Positions 51,029-60,291 of a stretch of DNA of 64,000 nucleotides are shown one piece after another. The stretch is taken from contig CANJNI010000011.1 in NCBI GenBank assembly GCA_947475995.1, positions 45,854 to 109,853 on the forward strand, read 5' to 3'. The position numbers and the translations under genes are program-made. This DNA is from Beijerinckiaceae bacterium. Its GTDB lineage: Bacteria; Pseudomonadota; Alphaproteobacteria; Rhizobiales; Beijerinckiaceae. Positions within the stretch are counted from its first letter, which is position 1. Each line of letters begins with the position of its first letter. The notes under the pieces are model-generated. The model made no database searches. It was not told the DNA's origin and worked only from the letters and a program-made list of their open reading frames with translations.

Positions 51029-53011
51029 ATGTCTGTGCAGGGCTGTTACGAACTGATCGCCCAGCCGGGCGCAATCGGCCGATTGCGGTTGAAAAACCGC
51101 CTTCTGCTGGCCCCGATGGGCACCAATTTCGGCACGACAGATGGCTTCTGCACAGATCGCGACAAGCAATATTACGTGGAGCGCGCCAAGGGCGGCGTCG
51201 CCATGGTGATGACCGAAGCCATGGTGGTCACCGAAGGCGCGCGCAATCACCGCAATTCTCTTTGCGTCTTCCATGATCGTTACATTCCGGGGCTCGCGGG
51301 GCTGGTGGAGGCAGTGAAGGCGCAGGATTGCGTGGTCTTCGGCCAGATCAGCCATCGCGGCGGCCTGCTGCGCCGCGACGTGCTCAACATGGAGCCGGTT
51401 GGTCCCTCGCCGTGGCGCAATCCGAACACCGGCGACGTTGTGCGCGAGCTCTCGATTCCCGAGATGATCGCGATCCAGAAGGATTTTCTCGCTGCCGCCC
51501 GCCGCATGAAGCAGGCGGGGTATGACGGCGTCGAGTTGCATGGGGCGAACGGTTACCTTTTCCATCAGTTCTTCACGCCCCGCGTCAACAAGCGCACGGA
51601 CCTGTATGGCGGCAACGTCGAGAAGCGCGCCCGCATGCTGGTCGAGACTGTAAGGCGCATCAAGGATGCAGTGCCGGATCTGGCGTTGCTGGTGCGGATG
51701 AGCGCCACCGAATATGTCGAGGGCGGCTATTCGGCAGAAGATGCTGCGGCTCTGGCGCAAATTCTGGAGCGCGAAGGCGTGGCGGCGATTGATCTGTCGG
51801 GGGGCACCAATGAGAGTCCCGAACTCTCGCGCTTCTGCATTCAGCCGCCGTCGATGCCGCGTCGCTGTCTGGAAGATCACGCGCGTCCCATCAAGCAGGC
51901 CGTTTCGATTCCTGTGATCGTGGCCGGCCGCATCATCGACCCGGTGGATGCTGAAACGGTGTTGCGCAACGGTGTTGCGGATTTTATCTCGCTGGGCCGG
52001 GCCTTGTTTGCCGACCCGTACTGGCCGCAGAAGGCGCTCGGCAAGATGGACGCGCCCGTGCGCGCCTGCATTTCCTGCAACGTCTGCTTCGAGCGTCTGA
52101 CGCTGGAAGTCGATGTGAACTGCGTGCAGAATCCGATGCTCGGCACCGAATTTGAAGACCCGCGTTTTGCCGAACCGACTTTCGTGCGCGCACACCCGGC
52201 CAGAAAGCCCCGCCGCGTTCTGGTGGTCGGCGCAGGCGTTGCGGGTGTGGAAGCCGCGCGTTTCCTCGCGGCGCGCGGGCATGACGTGGAGATCTGGGAG
52301 AAGTCGGCACAGCCGGGCGGCCAGATTCCGCTGGCGCTCGCCGCGCCCGACAAAATGGAACTGATGCCGCTCTGGAGCCGTCGCCTCGACACGCTGGGAC
52401 CGCTCGGCGTCCGGTTGCGGCTTTCAAAAGCCGCAACTGCCGGAGCTATTGCGCTCTACAAGCCAGACCATGTGATTCTGGCGAGCGGCTCGCGGCAGCG
52501 CGATTTCCTCTTGGCCGATGAAAAAGGCGAAGTGTCTGTGGCGACGCTTGGCGCGTGGGATGTTCTCGCAGAGCCCGAAAAAATTCCGGCCGGTTCCTCC
52601 GTCACCTTCATCGGCGGCGGCATGGTGGGAATCGAGACTGCCGATCTGCTCATCACGAAGGGCTGCCGCATCACTATTGTGGAGATGAGCGCGTCCATCG
52701 CGCCCGCCATGGCGCGCAACAATCGCACCGACATCATGCTGCGCCTCAAGGCTGCGGGCCTGCGTCTGCATCTGGGCGCTGCGGTTGAGTCCGTCGGGCC
52801 GCAGACCGTCCGTCTGAAGACGCGCGACGGCGTGCTGGACATTCGACGCGACCCGTTCCTGATCGCCGCCGTAGGACCGGTCGCGGTGCGCGATCTGGCG
52901 GAGGCTTTGACGGACATGGCGGTTCCGTTCACTCTGGTGGGCGATGCATCGCGGCCGGGCGATTTCCTCGGCGCCGTGCGCGACGGCTGGATGGCCGGCC
53001 TCGCTGTGTGA
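51029..53011 (+). CDS. Old-yellow-enzyme / 2,4-dienoyl-CoA reductase-like iron-sulfur flavoprotein
   Basis: 660 residues. The N-terminal FMN barrel (LKNRLLLAPMGTNFG, GYDGVELHGANGYLFHQFFTPRVNKRTD) is followed by the 4Fe-4S motif Cys347, Cys350, Cys353, Cys365 (ACISCNVC to NCVQNP). A C-terminal FAD/NAD(P) module begins at VLVVGAGVAGVEAARFLAARGHDV, with a second Gly-rich motif IGGGMVGIETADLL. It probably reduces an activated C=C bond with NAD(P)H. It is the last enzyme of the plus-strand operon. Confidence 0.93.
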   Translation: MSVQGCYELIAQPGAIGRLRLKNRLLLAPMGTNFGTTDGFCTDRDKQYYVERAKGGVAMVMTEAMVVTEGARNHRNSLCVFHDRYIPGLAGLVEAVKAQDCVVFGQISHRGGLLRRDVLNMEPVGPSPWRNPNTGDVVRELSIPEMIAIQKDFLAAARRMKQAGYDGVELHGANGYLFHQFFTPRVNKRTDLYGGNVEKRARMLVETVRRIKDAVPDLALLVRMSATEYVEGGYSAEDAAALAQILEREGVAAIDLSGGTNESPELSRFCIQPPSMPRRCLEDHARPIKQAVSIPVIVAGRIIDPVDAETVLRNGVADFISLGRALFADPYWPQKALGKMDAPVRACISCNVCFERLTLEVDVNCVQNPMLGTEFEDPRFAEPTFVRAHPARKPRRVLVVGAGVAGVEAARFLAARGHDVEIWEKSAQPGGQIPLALAAPDKMELMPLWSRRLDTLGPLGVRLRLSKAATAGAIALYKPDHVILASGSRQRDFLLADEKGEVSVATLGAWDVLAEPEKIPAGSSVTFIGGGMVGIETADLLITKGCRITIVEMSASIAPAMARNNRTDIMLRLKAAGLRLHLGAAVESVGPQTVRLKTRDGVLDIRRDPFLIAAVGPVAVRDLAEALTDMAVPFTLVGDASRPGDFLGAVRDGWMAGLAV

Positions 53012-53021
53012 CGGAGCAAGG

Positions 53022-53879
53022 GTGGAGCTTTCGCGGTTCGCCTATTTCGTGAAGATCGCCGAAGCGGGCAGCATTTCGCGCGCTGCGCAGGCGCTCGGGG
53101 TTGCGCAACCCGCGCTTAGTCGGTTCGTGCGACAACTTGAGGAAGACCTCGACTGCATCCTGTTCGAGCGCAATGGTCGTGGCGTGACCATGACAGACGC
53201 CGGGCGTCGCCTCTATGGCAGCGCCATCGACGTGCTGGGCCGGGTCCAGAAGGCTGAGGCTGCCGTCGCCGGACAGGCGGGCCCCGCGCTGGGCGCGGTC
53301 ACGCTCGGCATTTCATCGCTCTTGGCATCCGTCTGGGGCCCACGGATTGTCGGCAGCTTTCGCAAGCGTTGGCCGCGCGTGCGGCTGCGGATATCCGAAG
53401 CGCGCAACTCGACGCTGTTCAACTGGATCGAGCACGGCCAGGCGGATGTGGCGATCGCCTTTCGGGAGGACGGAGTCTGGTCCGCACGCCAGAAGACGCT
53501 TGCGGGTGAAAAATTCGGATTTGTGGCGCATAGGCATCTGAAGCGAGGCTCCTCGCAGGCGCTTTCCGATTCTCCGCTCGTTCTGGCTCCGGCGCCGGAC
53601 GTTGTGCGCAGCCGTCTTGAGCAGACTCTCGGAGAAGGCGACGAGCCGCTTCGGATCATCTGCCAGACGGATTCGGTGGCCTGCATGAAAGGACTGGTGG
53701 GGGCGGGTCTTTGCGCGGCCCTGATTCCGGAAACCTTGTCAGAAGAATTTCACGCGCTGGGAGATGTCGCGAGCGCGCCGTCCCTGTTCAGCCATGACGT
53801 TGTGGTCGCGACGCCCGCCAACAGGCCGCTTCTGCCGCACGCGCGTCTGCTTTACGAGACCGTGCTGGCGGAAGCCTAG
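53022..53879 (+). CDS. LysR-family transcriptional regulator (2)
   Basis: 285 residues from GTG 53022, with GGAG before it, ten bases after the reductase stop. The HTH is clear (FVKIAEAGSISRAAQALGVAQPALSRFVRQLEEDLDCILFERNGRG), followed by a standard effector domain. Its stop codon overlaps that of the convergent MBL gene at a CTAG. It may control the reductase operon or the convergent Rieske/Bug operon. Confidence 0.92.
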   Translation: MELSRFAYFVKIAEAGSISRAAQALGVAQPALSRFVRQLEEDLDCILFERNGRGVTMTDAGRRLYGSAIDVLGRVQKAEAAVAGQAGPALGAVTLGISSLLASVWGPRIVGSFRKRWPRVRLRISEARNSTLFNWIEHGQADVAIAFREDGVWSARQKTLAGEKFGFVAHRHLKRGSSQALSDSPLVLAPAPDVVRSRLEQTLGEGDEPLRIICQTDSVACMKGLVGAGLCAALIPETLSEEFHALGDVASAPSLFSHDVVVATPANRPLLPHARLLYETVLAEA

Positions 53880-54679
53880 GCTTCGCGAGGGTCCTCGTCG
53901 AGCCGGACAATGATGCCGCGCGTCGCCTCGTTCATCGGCGGATAGAGGCTCATGACCTTCGGATCATGGCCCGGCACGATGCGCCGGTCGTCGCCTCCCG
54001 CTTCCTTGCGCAGCGACTCGAACCCTTCCAGCATTTCGCCGACATGGAACGCCGTGGTGAAAGGCCTGCCGGTCTGCATGTTTTCATAAAAATGCGTCAC
54101 GTCGGAAGCCAGCACCACCCAGCCGCGCTTCGTGAAAACCTTCACGAATTGCAACCCCGCCGAGTGGCCGCCTGCGGGTATCACCTCGATGCCCGGAGCG
54201 ACCTCGGCGCGGCCTGTGTGGAACACTACGCGATGCGCGAAATTCATCCGCACGATGCCGCAAACGTCGTCCACCTCGAAAGCATGCGACAGCTTCGGGA
54301 AACGCATGTAGCGGCCCGTCGCATAGTGCATTTCCTTTTCCTGAAGATGGAACATTGCCGCCGGCAATTTGTGGAAGCTGCCGACGTGATCGTAATGCAG
54401 ATGCGTCAGGATGCAGGTCTCGACCTTCGCCGGGTCGATGCCGAGCAGCGAAAGGCTCTCGATCGGACAGCGCAGGTAGTCGCGCTTGCGCTTGGCCGAA
54501 ACCTCCGCCGTGAAGCCGGTGTCGATCACCACCGGGCCGCGCGGGCCGACCGCAACCCATACGAAATAGTCCATCGGCATGGGCGCATCATGCGGGTCGC
54601 CGCCGATGAAATGGTCCGTGCGTTTCGCCCCGCGCGTGGCGTAGCGAATGGCGTAAAGCTCGTGGATGTCGGGCGCCAT
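53876..54679 (-). CDS. MBL-fold metallohydrolase (lactonase-like)
   Basis: 267 residues. ATG 54679 is nine bases after GGAGG, while ATG 54688 touches that site, so the shorter start is preferred. Zinc ligands: THLHYDHVG (HxHxDH), PAGGHSAG, ASDVTHFYEN and PGHDP, arranged as in AHL lactonase-type enzymes. It would open a lactone or hydrolyse an ester in the cytoplasm. It shares its stop (CTAG) with the convergent LysR gene. Confidence 0.9.
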   Translation of the reverse strand: MAPDIHELYAIRYATRGAKRTDHFIGGDPHDAPMPMDYFVWVAVGPRGPVVIDTGFTAEVSAKRKRDYLRCPIESLSLLGIDPAKVETCILTHLHYDHVGSFHKLPAAMFHLQEKEMHYATGRYMRFPKLSHAFEVDDVCGIVRMNFAHRVVFHTGRAEVAPGIEVIPAGGHSAGLQFVKVFTKRGWVVLASDVTHFYENMQTGRPFTTAFHVGEMLEGFESLRKEAGGDDRRIVPGHDPKVMSLYPPMNEATRGIIVRLDEDPREA

Positions 54680-54779
54680 CTGGTGCATCCTCCGGAAGAT
54701 GCATCAGTAAGCCAGACGCCGCTGATCCTGACAGCGGCGGCGGCGATATAGCTGGTATGCCGCCTGCCGCAGATGGGCG

Positions 54780-55808
54780 TCAGTCGCCGCCGGACCCGTA
54801 GACCTTCGCGACTCTCGCCACCAGTTCGGGCGTCGACGCGTAGAGCTTGTCGATCCACTTGTGCATTTCGGCGCCGGTCATCGGCCCGATGTTGAGACCG
54901 AGCTTGTCCAGTTCAGCCTTGAAAGCGGGGTCTTCCATCGTCTTGTCGAAGGCTGTGCGCAGCGCATTCAGTCGATCCGCCGGAACGCCAGGCGGCGCCA
55001 GATAAGGTCTGCCCATCGCTTCCAGAATCGCGCTGTATTCGAAGATGTCGCGATCCGCTCCGGTGACCAGATCGAGAATGTTCGGCACGTCCTTCAGCGG
55101 CTCGAAGGGCGTGAGCCCCGCCTGCATGACGATGTTGACCTTCTTGTTGATGAGCCAGTCCGGATTGGAGGCCTGAAGGGTCGAGTAGCCGATGCCGCAC
55201 AGAACATCGACTTCGCCGCGCTCCAGCGCCAGCGTCACCTCGTTCGTCGGATAGCCGGAAATGACCTTGATCTTGGTGCCCAGCGTCTCGTTGAGCAGCA
55301 GGGGCACCGAGGCGGACTTGCCGCCCTGCCCGGTGGACCCCGAAGACACTTCCTTGCCGATCATCTGGCGAATGTCCTTGTAGGGGGACGTGTGCCAGGT
55401 GGCGCAGATGAGCGGCGAATTGGCGATGGACCCGATCCAGTTGAACTTCCTCACCTCGAAGCGGGCTTGCTTGTTGCCGACCAGATTGGCGTCGATCAGC
55501 GCACTGTAGGTGGCCAGAATCGCCGAACCGTCCTTGGGCGCGACATTGAAAGCCCATGCGGTGGCGGTGAGGCCCGATGCGCCCGGCATGTTCTGGACGA
55601 TTACATTCGGGTTGCCGGGCATGTGACGGCCGATGTGGCGCGCCAGAACGCGCGAATAGGTGTCGTAACCGCCGCCCGAACCGGAAGCGACGACGATCTT
55701 CAGCGGGTTCTGCTGGTAGAACTGATCCAGCGTCTGCGCCTGCCCGACTCCCGCGCAAAGCACCGCGCCGGCCACAAACGCCGCGCTTGTGAAAGCTGAC
55801 AATTTCAT
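54780..55808 (-). CDS. Bug-family tripartite tricarboxylate transporter substrate-binding protein
   Basis: 342 residues from ATG 55808 after GGAGGAAA, with a signal peptide cut near GQAQT. Family motifs: PLKIVVASGSGGGYDTYSRVLA, HMPGNPNVIVQNMPGASGL and PPGVPADRLNALRTAFDKTM. It is the third Bug protein in the window, here in a minus-strand group with a C-C lyase homologue and a Rieske oxygenase. The ligand is unknown. Confidence 0.93.
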   Translation of the reverse strand: MKLSAFTSAAFVAGAVLCAGVGQAQTLDQFYQQNPLKIVVASGSGGGYDTYSRVLARHIGRHMPGNPNVIVQNMPGASGLTATAWAFNVAPKDGSAILATYSALIDANLVGNKQARFEVRKFNWIGSIANSPLICATWHTSPYKDIRQMIGKEVSSGSTGQGGKSASVPLLLNETLGTKIKVISGYPTNEVTLALERGEVDVLCGIGYSTLQASNPDWLINKKVNIVMQAGLTPFEPLKDVPNILDLVTGADRDIFEYSAILEAMGRPYLAPPGVPADRLNALRTAFDKTMEDPAFKAELDKLGLNIGPMTGAEMHKWIDKLYASTPELVARVAKVYGSGGD

Positions 55809-55880
55809 CTGTTTCCTCCCGCTCAAGGCGGCTGTCTGATTGCCCTGATTATGCTGCCCGCAGCGCGCGAACTCAAGCCG

Positions 55881-56795
55881 TCAGAGTCGCTCGGTAAAGC
55901 GCTGATAGTCGACGAGCTTGAGGATTTCATCGAACGGCATCATGCCTTCGCGAGCGGGCTGAAGATTGCCGTCGCGCCTGATTGCGCCGAGCACATCCGC
56001 CAGAGCCTTGTAGGCGACAGCATAAAGCTGCGGAGAATTGAAGATGCGCACGCCGCAGTCGAACAGTTCGGCGAAGCTCCGGTCGGCGATCGACTTGCCG
56101 TCGTTCGAACCGCGCGGCACATAGTCGGCGATGTAGCCCGGCGGATTGGCCTGCACCAGCACCGGAACCGGCAAGGATGCGACAGCCTCGCGCAGCTTGG
56201 CCAGATCGTTGGCGAGCGTCGCATATTTCGGCGCGTAAACGACATCTGCGCCCGCCTCGATATACATGCGCAGCCGGCGCATTTCCTCGGCTTCCGTGTT
56301 GACGCCCTCGCGCGGCTTCACCTGACAGCGTGCGACGATCACCATGTCCTCGCGGCGGCTTTTGGCCATCGCGTGAATGATCTCGGCCGTATATTCGGCC
56401 GAAGACACCTGAATCTTGTCGGCGCTGCCCGGCAGCCAGGGGCACATATGCACCGGCCCCTTGTCGTCCACATGAACCGCCGCAGCGCCTGCGCGCTCCA
56501 TCTGCTGCTGCCAATAGGCGGCATGGCCCGGCGACCCGTAGCCTTCCTCGAAATCCACCAGAATGGGGATGTCGATCTCGCCCGCCATGCGCAGGATAAG
56601 ATCGACAAGTTCGCTCGGCGTCTTGATTCCGAGGTCCGGTACCCCCCAGCCTGCGGCCCACTGGAATGATTGCAGCGACACCATGTCGAAACCGGCGCGC
56701 TCGATCACCTTGGCGGACAGCACGTCCCAGGTTCCCATGGCGACGAGGTTATCGCCCTTGTCCAGTCGTGCGCGCAGTTTCGCGGCGGCGTTCAT
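55881..56795 (-). CDS. Isocitrate lyase / PEP mutase superfamily protein (2)
   Basis: 304 residues. The barrel motifs AMGTWDVLSAKVIERAGFDMV, ILVDFEEGYGSP and VIVARCQVKPREGVNTEAEE are present. The KRCGH lyase loop is replaced by a region reading VHMCPWLPGSADK, and the usual DGDTG is DFEEG, so it has diverged from methylisocitrate-type lyases. It might be a hydrolase, decarboxylase or mutase of the superfamily. It lies 72 bases from the Bug gene and 75 from the Rieske oxygenase, all in one direction. Confidence 0.82.
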   Translation of the reverse strand: MNAAAKLRARLDKGDNLVAMGTWDVLSAKVIERAGFDMVSLQSFQWAAGWGVPDLGIKTPSELVDLILRMAGEIDIPILVDFEEGYGSPGHAAYWQQQMERAGAAAVHVDDKGPVHMCPWLPGSADKIQVSSAEYTAEIIHAMAKSRREDMVIVARCQVKPREGVNTEAEEMRRLRMYIEAGADVVYAPKYATLANDLAKLREAVASLPVPVLVQANPPGYIADYVPRGSNDGKSIADRSFAELFDCGVRIFNSPQLYAVAYKALADVLGAIRRDGNLQPAREGMMPFDEILKLVDYQRFTERL

Positions 56796-56870
56796 GCGAT
56801 TCCTCCCGATGTATCGAGAGGACTTTCGGATGCATGCGACAGATGTGCAAGAGGGAGGGAAGAAGCCCCG

Positions 56871-58148
56871 TCACAAACCTTCTTTGGCGATCTGTTCGGC
56901 GGCGCCCATCGCTTCCAGAAATGCCTTGCGGACTTCCTTCGGCTGGCCTGCATGCCAGCGGAAGTCCTGCGTGATGCGGGCGCGGAAATAGGGATTGCGC
57001 ATCATTTCGTCTTTCGAAAGCGAAAGGTCCGCGTTGGAATCGCCCGACGGAAGCGGGATGCATTTCGCGGCTTCCGGATCGCGGATCGTGCCCTTGGGAT
57101 CATTCCCGGCTGCGACGGATTCCAGATCGTCGAGGAAGCGCTTGCGGATCATCGAAATGCCGCGGTCGCTGGCGCCGAGCACTTCCTTCGTGCGGTCCGC
57201 GATTGCGCCTTGGCCGACCCAAGCAATGATGTCCTGATTGATCACATGGGTCGAAATCCAGCGTCCATCCGGTCCCACGATGGGGCTCTTCCAAGCCGGA
57301 ACGTGCTTCTGCACATAGGGCTGCTGCTCCTCGGGCACGCGCATGTAGAACCACGCGATGCTGAGCGTATTCTCGTCATCCACCGGCACGCGCCACTCGA
57401 AATGCTGCCCCAGGAAGAAGCCGATCGGCCACAGGGTCACGCGCCCGACCTGCCATAGCGGGTCGTCCTCGGTCGCGCCCTCGCGCATCCGCTTGTAGGT
57501 GAAGCCGTGCTCGAACTCGTCGAACGCCACGCGCAGATGCTTCGCCGCATAAGGCGCGTCCTTGCCCGCCAGACGGAGGCTCCAGTTGTCGTGCATCCAT
57601 TCGAAATGCACCGGATCGCAGGAGTTTTCCTGACACTGGAACCAGTTGCAGGGAATGTCGGCGGTCACGACCTGCGCGAACCCGTCGGTGCGCGTGAAGG
57701 GCTCGTAGACCGACAGTTCCGGAGCGGGTTTCGGGCCCATATAGGCAAACAGAAGGCCCGCCAGCTCCTTCACCGGATAGGCCTTGATGCAGGGCAATTG
57801 TGCGTTGCGGGACTGCGGATGCGCCAGATCGTCATAGGGCCGCTCGATGCACGCGCCGCCTTCGTCGAACAGCCAGCCGTGATAGTTGCAGCGCAGCCCC
57901 TTCTTCTCCACGAAACCATAGGAGAGGTCGGCGCGGCGATGCAGGCAATTGCGCTCCGTCAGGCCATACGTGCCGGAAAGATCGCGGTAGAGCACGAGAT
58001 CCTCGCCAAGGATGCGGATCGGCTTCACCGGATTGGCGTCGAGTTCAGCCGCACCGGCAATCGGGAGCCAGTAGCGACGCAGATAGTCGCCCATTGGCTC
58101 GCCGGGCCCTACGCGGGTCAGCAGACGATTCTTCTCCTCGCTCAGCAT
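56871..58148 (-). CDS. Rieske non-haem iron oxygenase (phthalate-dioxygenase-like)
   Basis: 425 residues from ATG 58148 with GAGGG in front. Rieske motif CLHRRADLSYG with CNYHGWLF; the mononuclear iron site is ENSCDPVHFEWMH (Asp and two His). The single-chain layout resembles phthalate 4,5-dioxygenase, LigXa and O-demethylases, which hydroxylate or demethylate aromatic acids using an external reductase. No reductase gene is adjacent. Confidence 0.93.
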   Translation of the reverse strand: MLSEEKNRLLTRVGPGEPMGDYLRRYWLPIAGAAELDANPVKPIRILGEDLVLYRDLSGTYGLTERNCLHRRADLSYGFVEKKGLRCNYHGWLFDEGGACIERPYDDLAHPQSRNAQLPCIKAYPVKELAGLLFAYMGPKPAPELSVYEPFTRTDGFAQVVTADIPCNWFQCQENSCDPVHFEWMHDNWSLRLAGKDAPYAAKHLRVAFDEFEHGFTYKRMREGATEDDPLWQVGRVTLWPIGFFLGQHFEWRVPVDDENTLSIAWFYMRVPEEQQPYVQKHVPAWKSPIVGPDGRWISTHVINQDIIAWVGQGAIADRTKEVLGASDRGISMIRKRFLDDLESVAAGNDPKGTIRDPEAAKCIPLPSGDSNADLSLSKDEMMRNPYFRARITQDFRWHAGQPKEVRKAFLEAMGAAEQIAKEGL

Positions 58149-58256
58149 CGGCGTCCCTCGGTCGCGCAATCGATATTATAATTACGCCATAAGCGAAAAC
58201 GGCCGTGTTGCAAAGTTGGCTGGTGGAGGGCGAAATGTCGCTCCGCCACGCCCCTG

Positions 58257-59474
58257 CTACATGCCGCCCAGATGATCCGCGACGGCGAAAATGTCCTTGT
58301 CACCGCGTCCGCACAAATTCATCACCATCAGATGGTCCTTCGGCTTCTGCGGGGCGATCTTCATCACGGCCGCCAGCGCATGGGCAGGCTCAAGCGCCGG
58401 AATGATGCCTTCGAGCTTGCAGCAAAGCTGGAAGGCTTCGAGCGCCTCCCTGTCGGTCGCAGACGTATAGGTCACGCGTCCGATGGACTTCAGCCACGCA
58501 TGCTCGGGTCCGATGCCCGGATAGTCGAGCCCCGCCGAAATGGAATGGCCCTCGTTGATCTGGCCGTCCTCGTCCATGAGCAGAAACGTCCGGTTGCCAT
58601 GGAGGACGCCCGGACGGCCGCCCGCAATGGAAGCCGCGTGGCCATTGGGGACTTCCAGCCCGTGCCCGGCCGCTTCGACGCCGAAAATCTCCACGGTCGG
58701 GTCGTCGAGGAACGGGTGGAACAGCCCGATGGCGTTCGATCCGCCTCCGATGGCGGCAATCAGCGAATCCGGCAGGCGACCCTCGGCGGCCTGCATCTGG
58801 GTGCGGACTTCGTTGCCGATGACGCACTGGAAATCGCGCACCATGGCCGGGTAGGGGTGCGGTCCCGCCGCCGTCCCGATGCAGTAGAACGTGTCGGCCA
58901 CATTGGTGACCCAGTCGCGAAGCGCCTCGTTCATGGCGTCCTTGAGCGTGCGCGCGCCGGACTGCACGGGCACCACGGTCGCGCCCAGCATCTTCATCCG
59001 GAACACGTTCGGCTTCTGCCGTTCGACGTCCACTGCGCCCATGTAGACGATACATTCGAGGCCGTATTTGGCGCAGGCGGTCGCGGTCGCGACGCCGTGC
59101 TGGCCTGCGCCGGTCTCGGCGATGATGCGCTTCTTGCCCATCCGGAGGGCAAGCTGGATCTGTCCGAGCACATTGTTGATCTTGTGCGCGCCCGTGTGGT
59201 TCAGCTCATCGCGCTTGAAATAGATCTTTGCGCCGCCGAGGTGCTGGGTCATGCGCTCGGCATAATACAGCGGACTGGGGCGTCCCACGTAATGCGTCGC
59301 CAGATGATCGAGTTCAGCCTGAAAGGACGGGTCCGCCTTGGCGGCCAGATAGGCCTTTTCGAGGTCGAGGATCAGCGGCATCAGGGTTTCGGCCACGAAA
59401 CGCCCGCCGAACAGCCCGAAATGGCCGGACTCGTCTGGGCCGCTCCGGAAGGAATTGGGCAGTTCGGGCTTCAC
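58257..59474 (-). CDS. trpB: Tryptophan synthase beta chain
   Basis: 405 residues from GTG 59474, six bases after AGGAG. PLP lysine in [10 protein letters not shown]; phosphate loop [10 protein letters not shown]; substrate motif [11 protein letters not shown]. It condenses indole with serine. trpA normally follows trpB, but here the next gene downstream is the catabolic Rieske oxygenase, so trpA must be elsewhere. Confidence 0.97.
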   Translation of the reverse strand: MKPELPNSFRSGPDESGHFGLFGGRFVAETLMPLILDLEKAYLAAKADPSFQAELDHLATHYVGRPSPLYYAERMTQHLGGAKIYFKRDELNHTGAHKINNVLGQIQLALRMGKKRIIAETGAGQHGVATATACAKYGLECIVYMGAVDVERQKPNVFRMKMLGATVVPVQSGARTLKDAMNEALRDWVTNVADTFYCIGTAAGPHPYPAMVRDFQCVIGNEVRTQMQAAEGRLPDSLIAAIGGGSNAIGLFHPFLDDPTVEIFGVEAAGHGLEVPNGHAASIAGGRPGVLHGNRTFLLMDEDGQINEGHSISAGLDYPGIGPEHAWLKSIGRVTYTSATDREALEAFQLCCKLEGIIPALEPAHALAAVMKIAPQKPKDHLMVMNLCGRGDKDIFAVADHLGGM

Positions 59475-59538
59475 GTTGAACTCCTGATACAGGCTGGCGG
59501 GAGTGTTTTATCCGCTCGTCTGGCGAGAACCAAGCTGT

Positions 59539-60291
59539 TTAGGGCAGGTTCCGCCGCCGAAGGTAGATGGGGCGCAGGATGCGCGAGTCGAGGACAAGGT
59601 CGTCACGCGATCCCAGCAGCCAGAGTTGATCGACGCGCAGGCGCAGGAGTGGCGTGTCCCACCAGCGCCTGATCAACCGGTCCAGCTCTCCGGTTTCGGC
59701 CGGCGTCAGTTCTTCCGCAAGATTGTAGATCCCGACCGGATTCAGGTCGGTCAGCTTCGCCCCGAGCGCGCTCTGGATCGCCCGAAATCCATTCGAGTCG
59801 CCGCATATTTGCGGATAGGCCTTGAGATAAAGACGCCCAAGATTGATGTTGCCGCTGAAAATCCCGCGCAGCTCCACATCGAAAGGCGCGACGCCGGACA
59901 GATCGAAAGCGGCGGTCGGCGCCTCCGGCCCAAGCCCGCCGCAGATCGTGGCATGGAGCCTGGCGCTCCTTCGGTTGACAATGTCCCAGCTGATCTTGGG
60001 CGCGAAGGATGCTGCGCGCATCTCGCCCTGCAAATCCTGAAACGCCCCGGACGCTTGCAGCGCATCGTCCGGAACCGGCGCCACGACGGAAAAGGCTTCC
60101 GGATGTCGCCCGTCGTTGTAGTGCGCGCCATCGCGGCGGGAGATCGCCAGCGGGTGCTGCGGATTGACCAGCGGCAAATGCGCCAGCCTGTAAGTCTCGT
60201 CGAAGCAGAGCGGCTCGCCCGCGGCAAAGCGCGTCGCGCTTCGTGCATATCCGAGGTCTTCGTCGCTGCTGATGACGGAGCTGGCCGTCAT
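59539..60291 (-). CDS. Hypothetical protein between trpF and trpB, 2H-phosphoesterase-like
   Basis: 250 residues from ATG 60291, overlapping the trpF stop by four bases, so translated with it. The middle recalls LigT/2H phosphoesterases: RLHATICGG has the H-x-T motif, FDVELRGIFSGNINLGRLYLKAYP follows as the central strands, and LLRLRVDQLWLLGSRDDLVL resembles the last strand. The second H-x-T seems replaced by GIYNLA. If correct, it is a degenerate nucleotide-processing enzyme. The assignment is tentative. Confidence 0.55.
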   Translation of the reverse strand: MTASSVISSDEDLGYARSATRFAAGEPLCFDETYRLAHLPLVNPQHPLAISRRDGAHYNDGRHPEAFSVVAPVPDDALQASGAFQDLQGEMRAASFAPKISWDIVNRRSARLHATICGGLGPEAPTAAFDLSGVAPFDVELRGIFSGNINLGRLYLKAYPQICGDSNGFRAIQSALGAKLTDLNPVGIYNLAEELTPAETGELDRLIRRWWDTPLLRLRVDQLWLLGSRDDLVLDSRILRPIYLRRRNLP

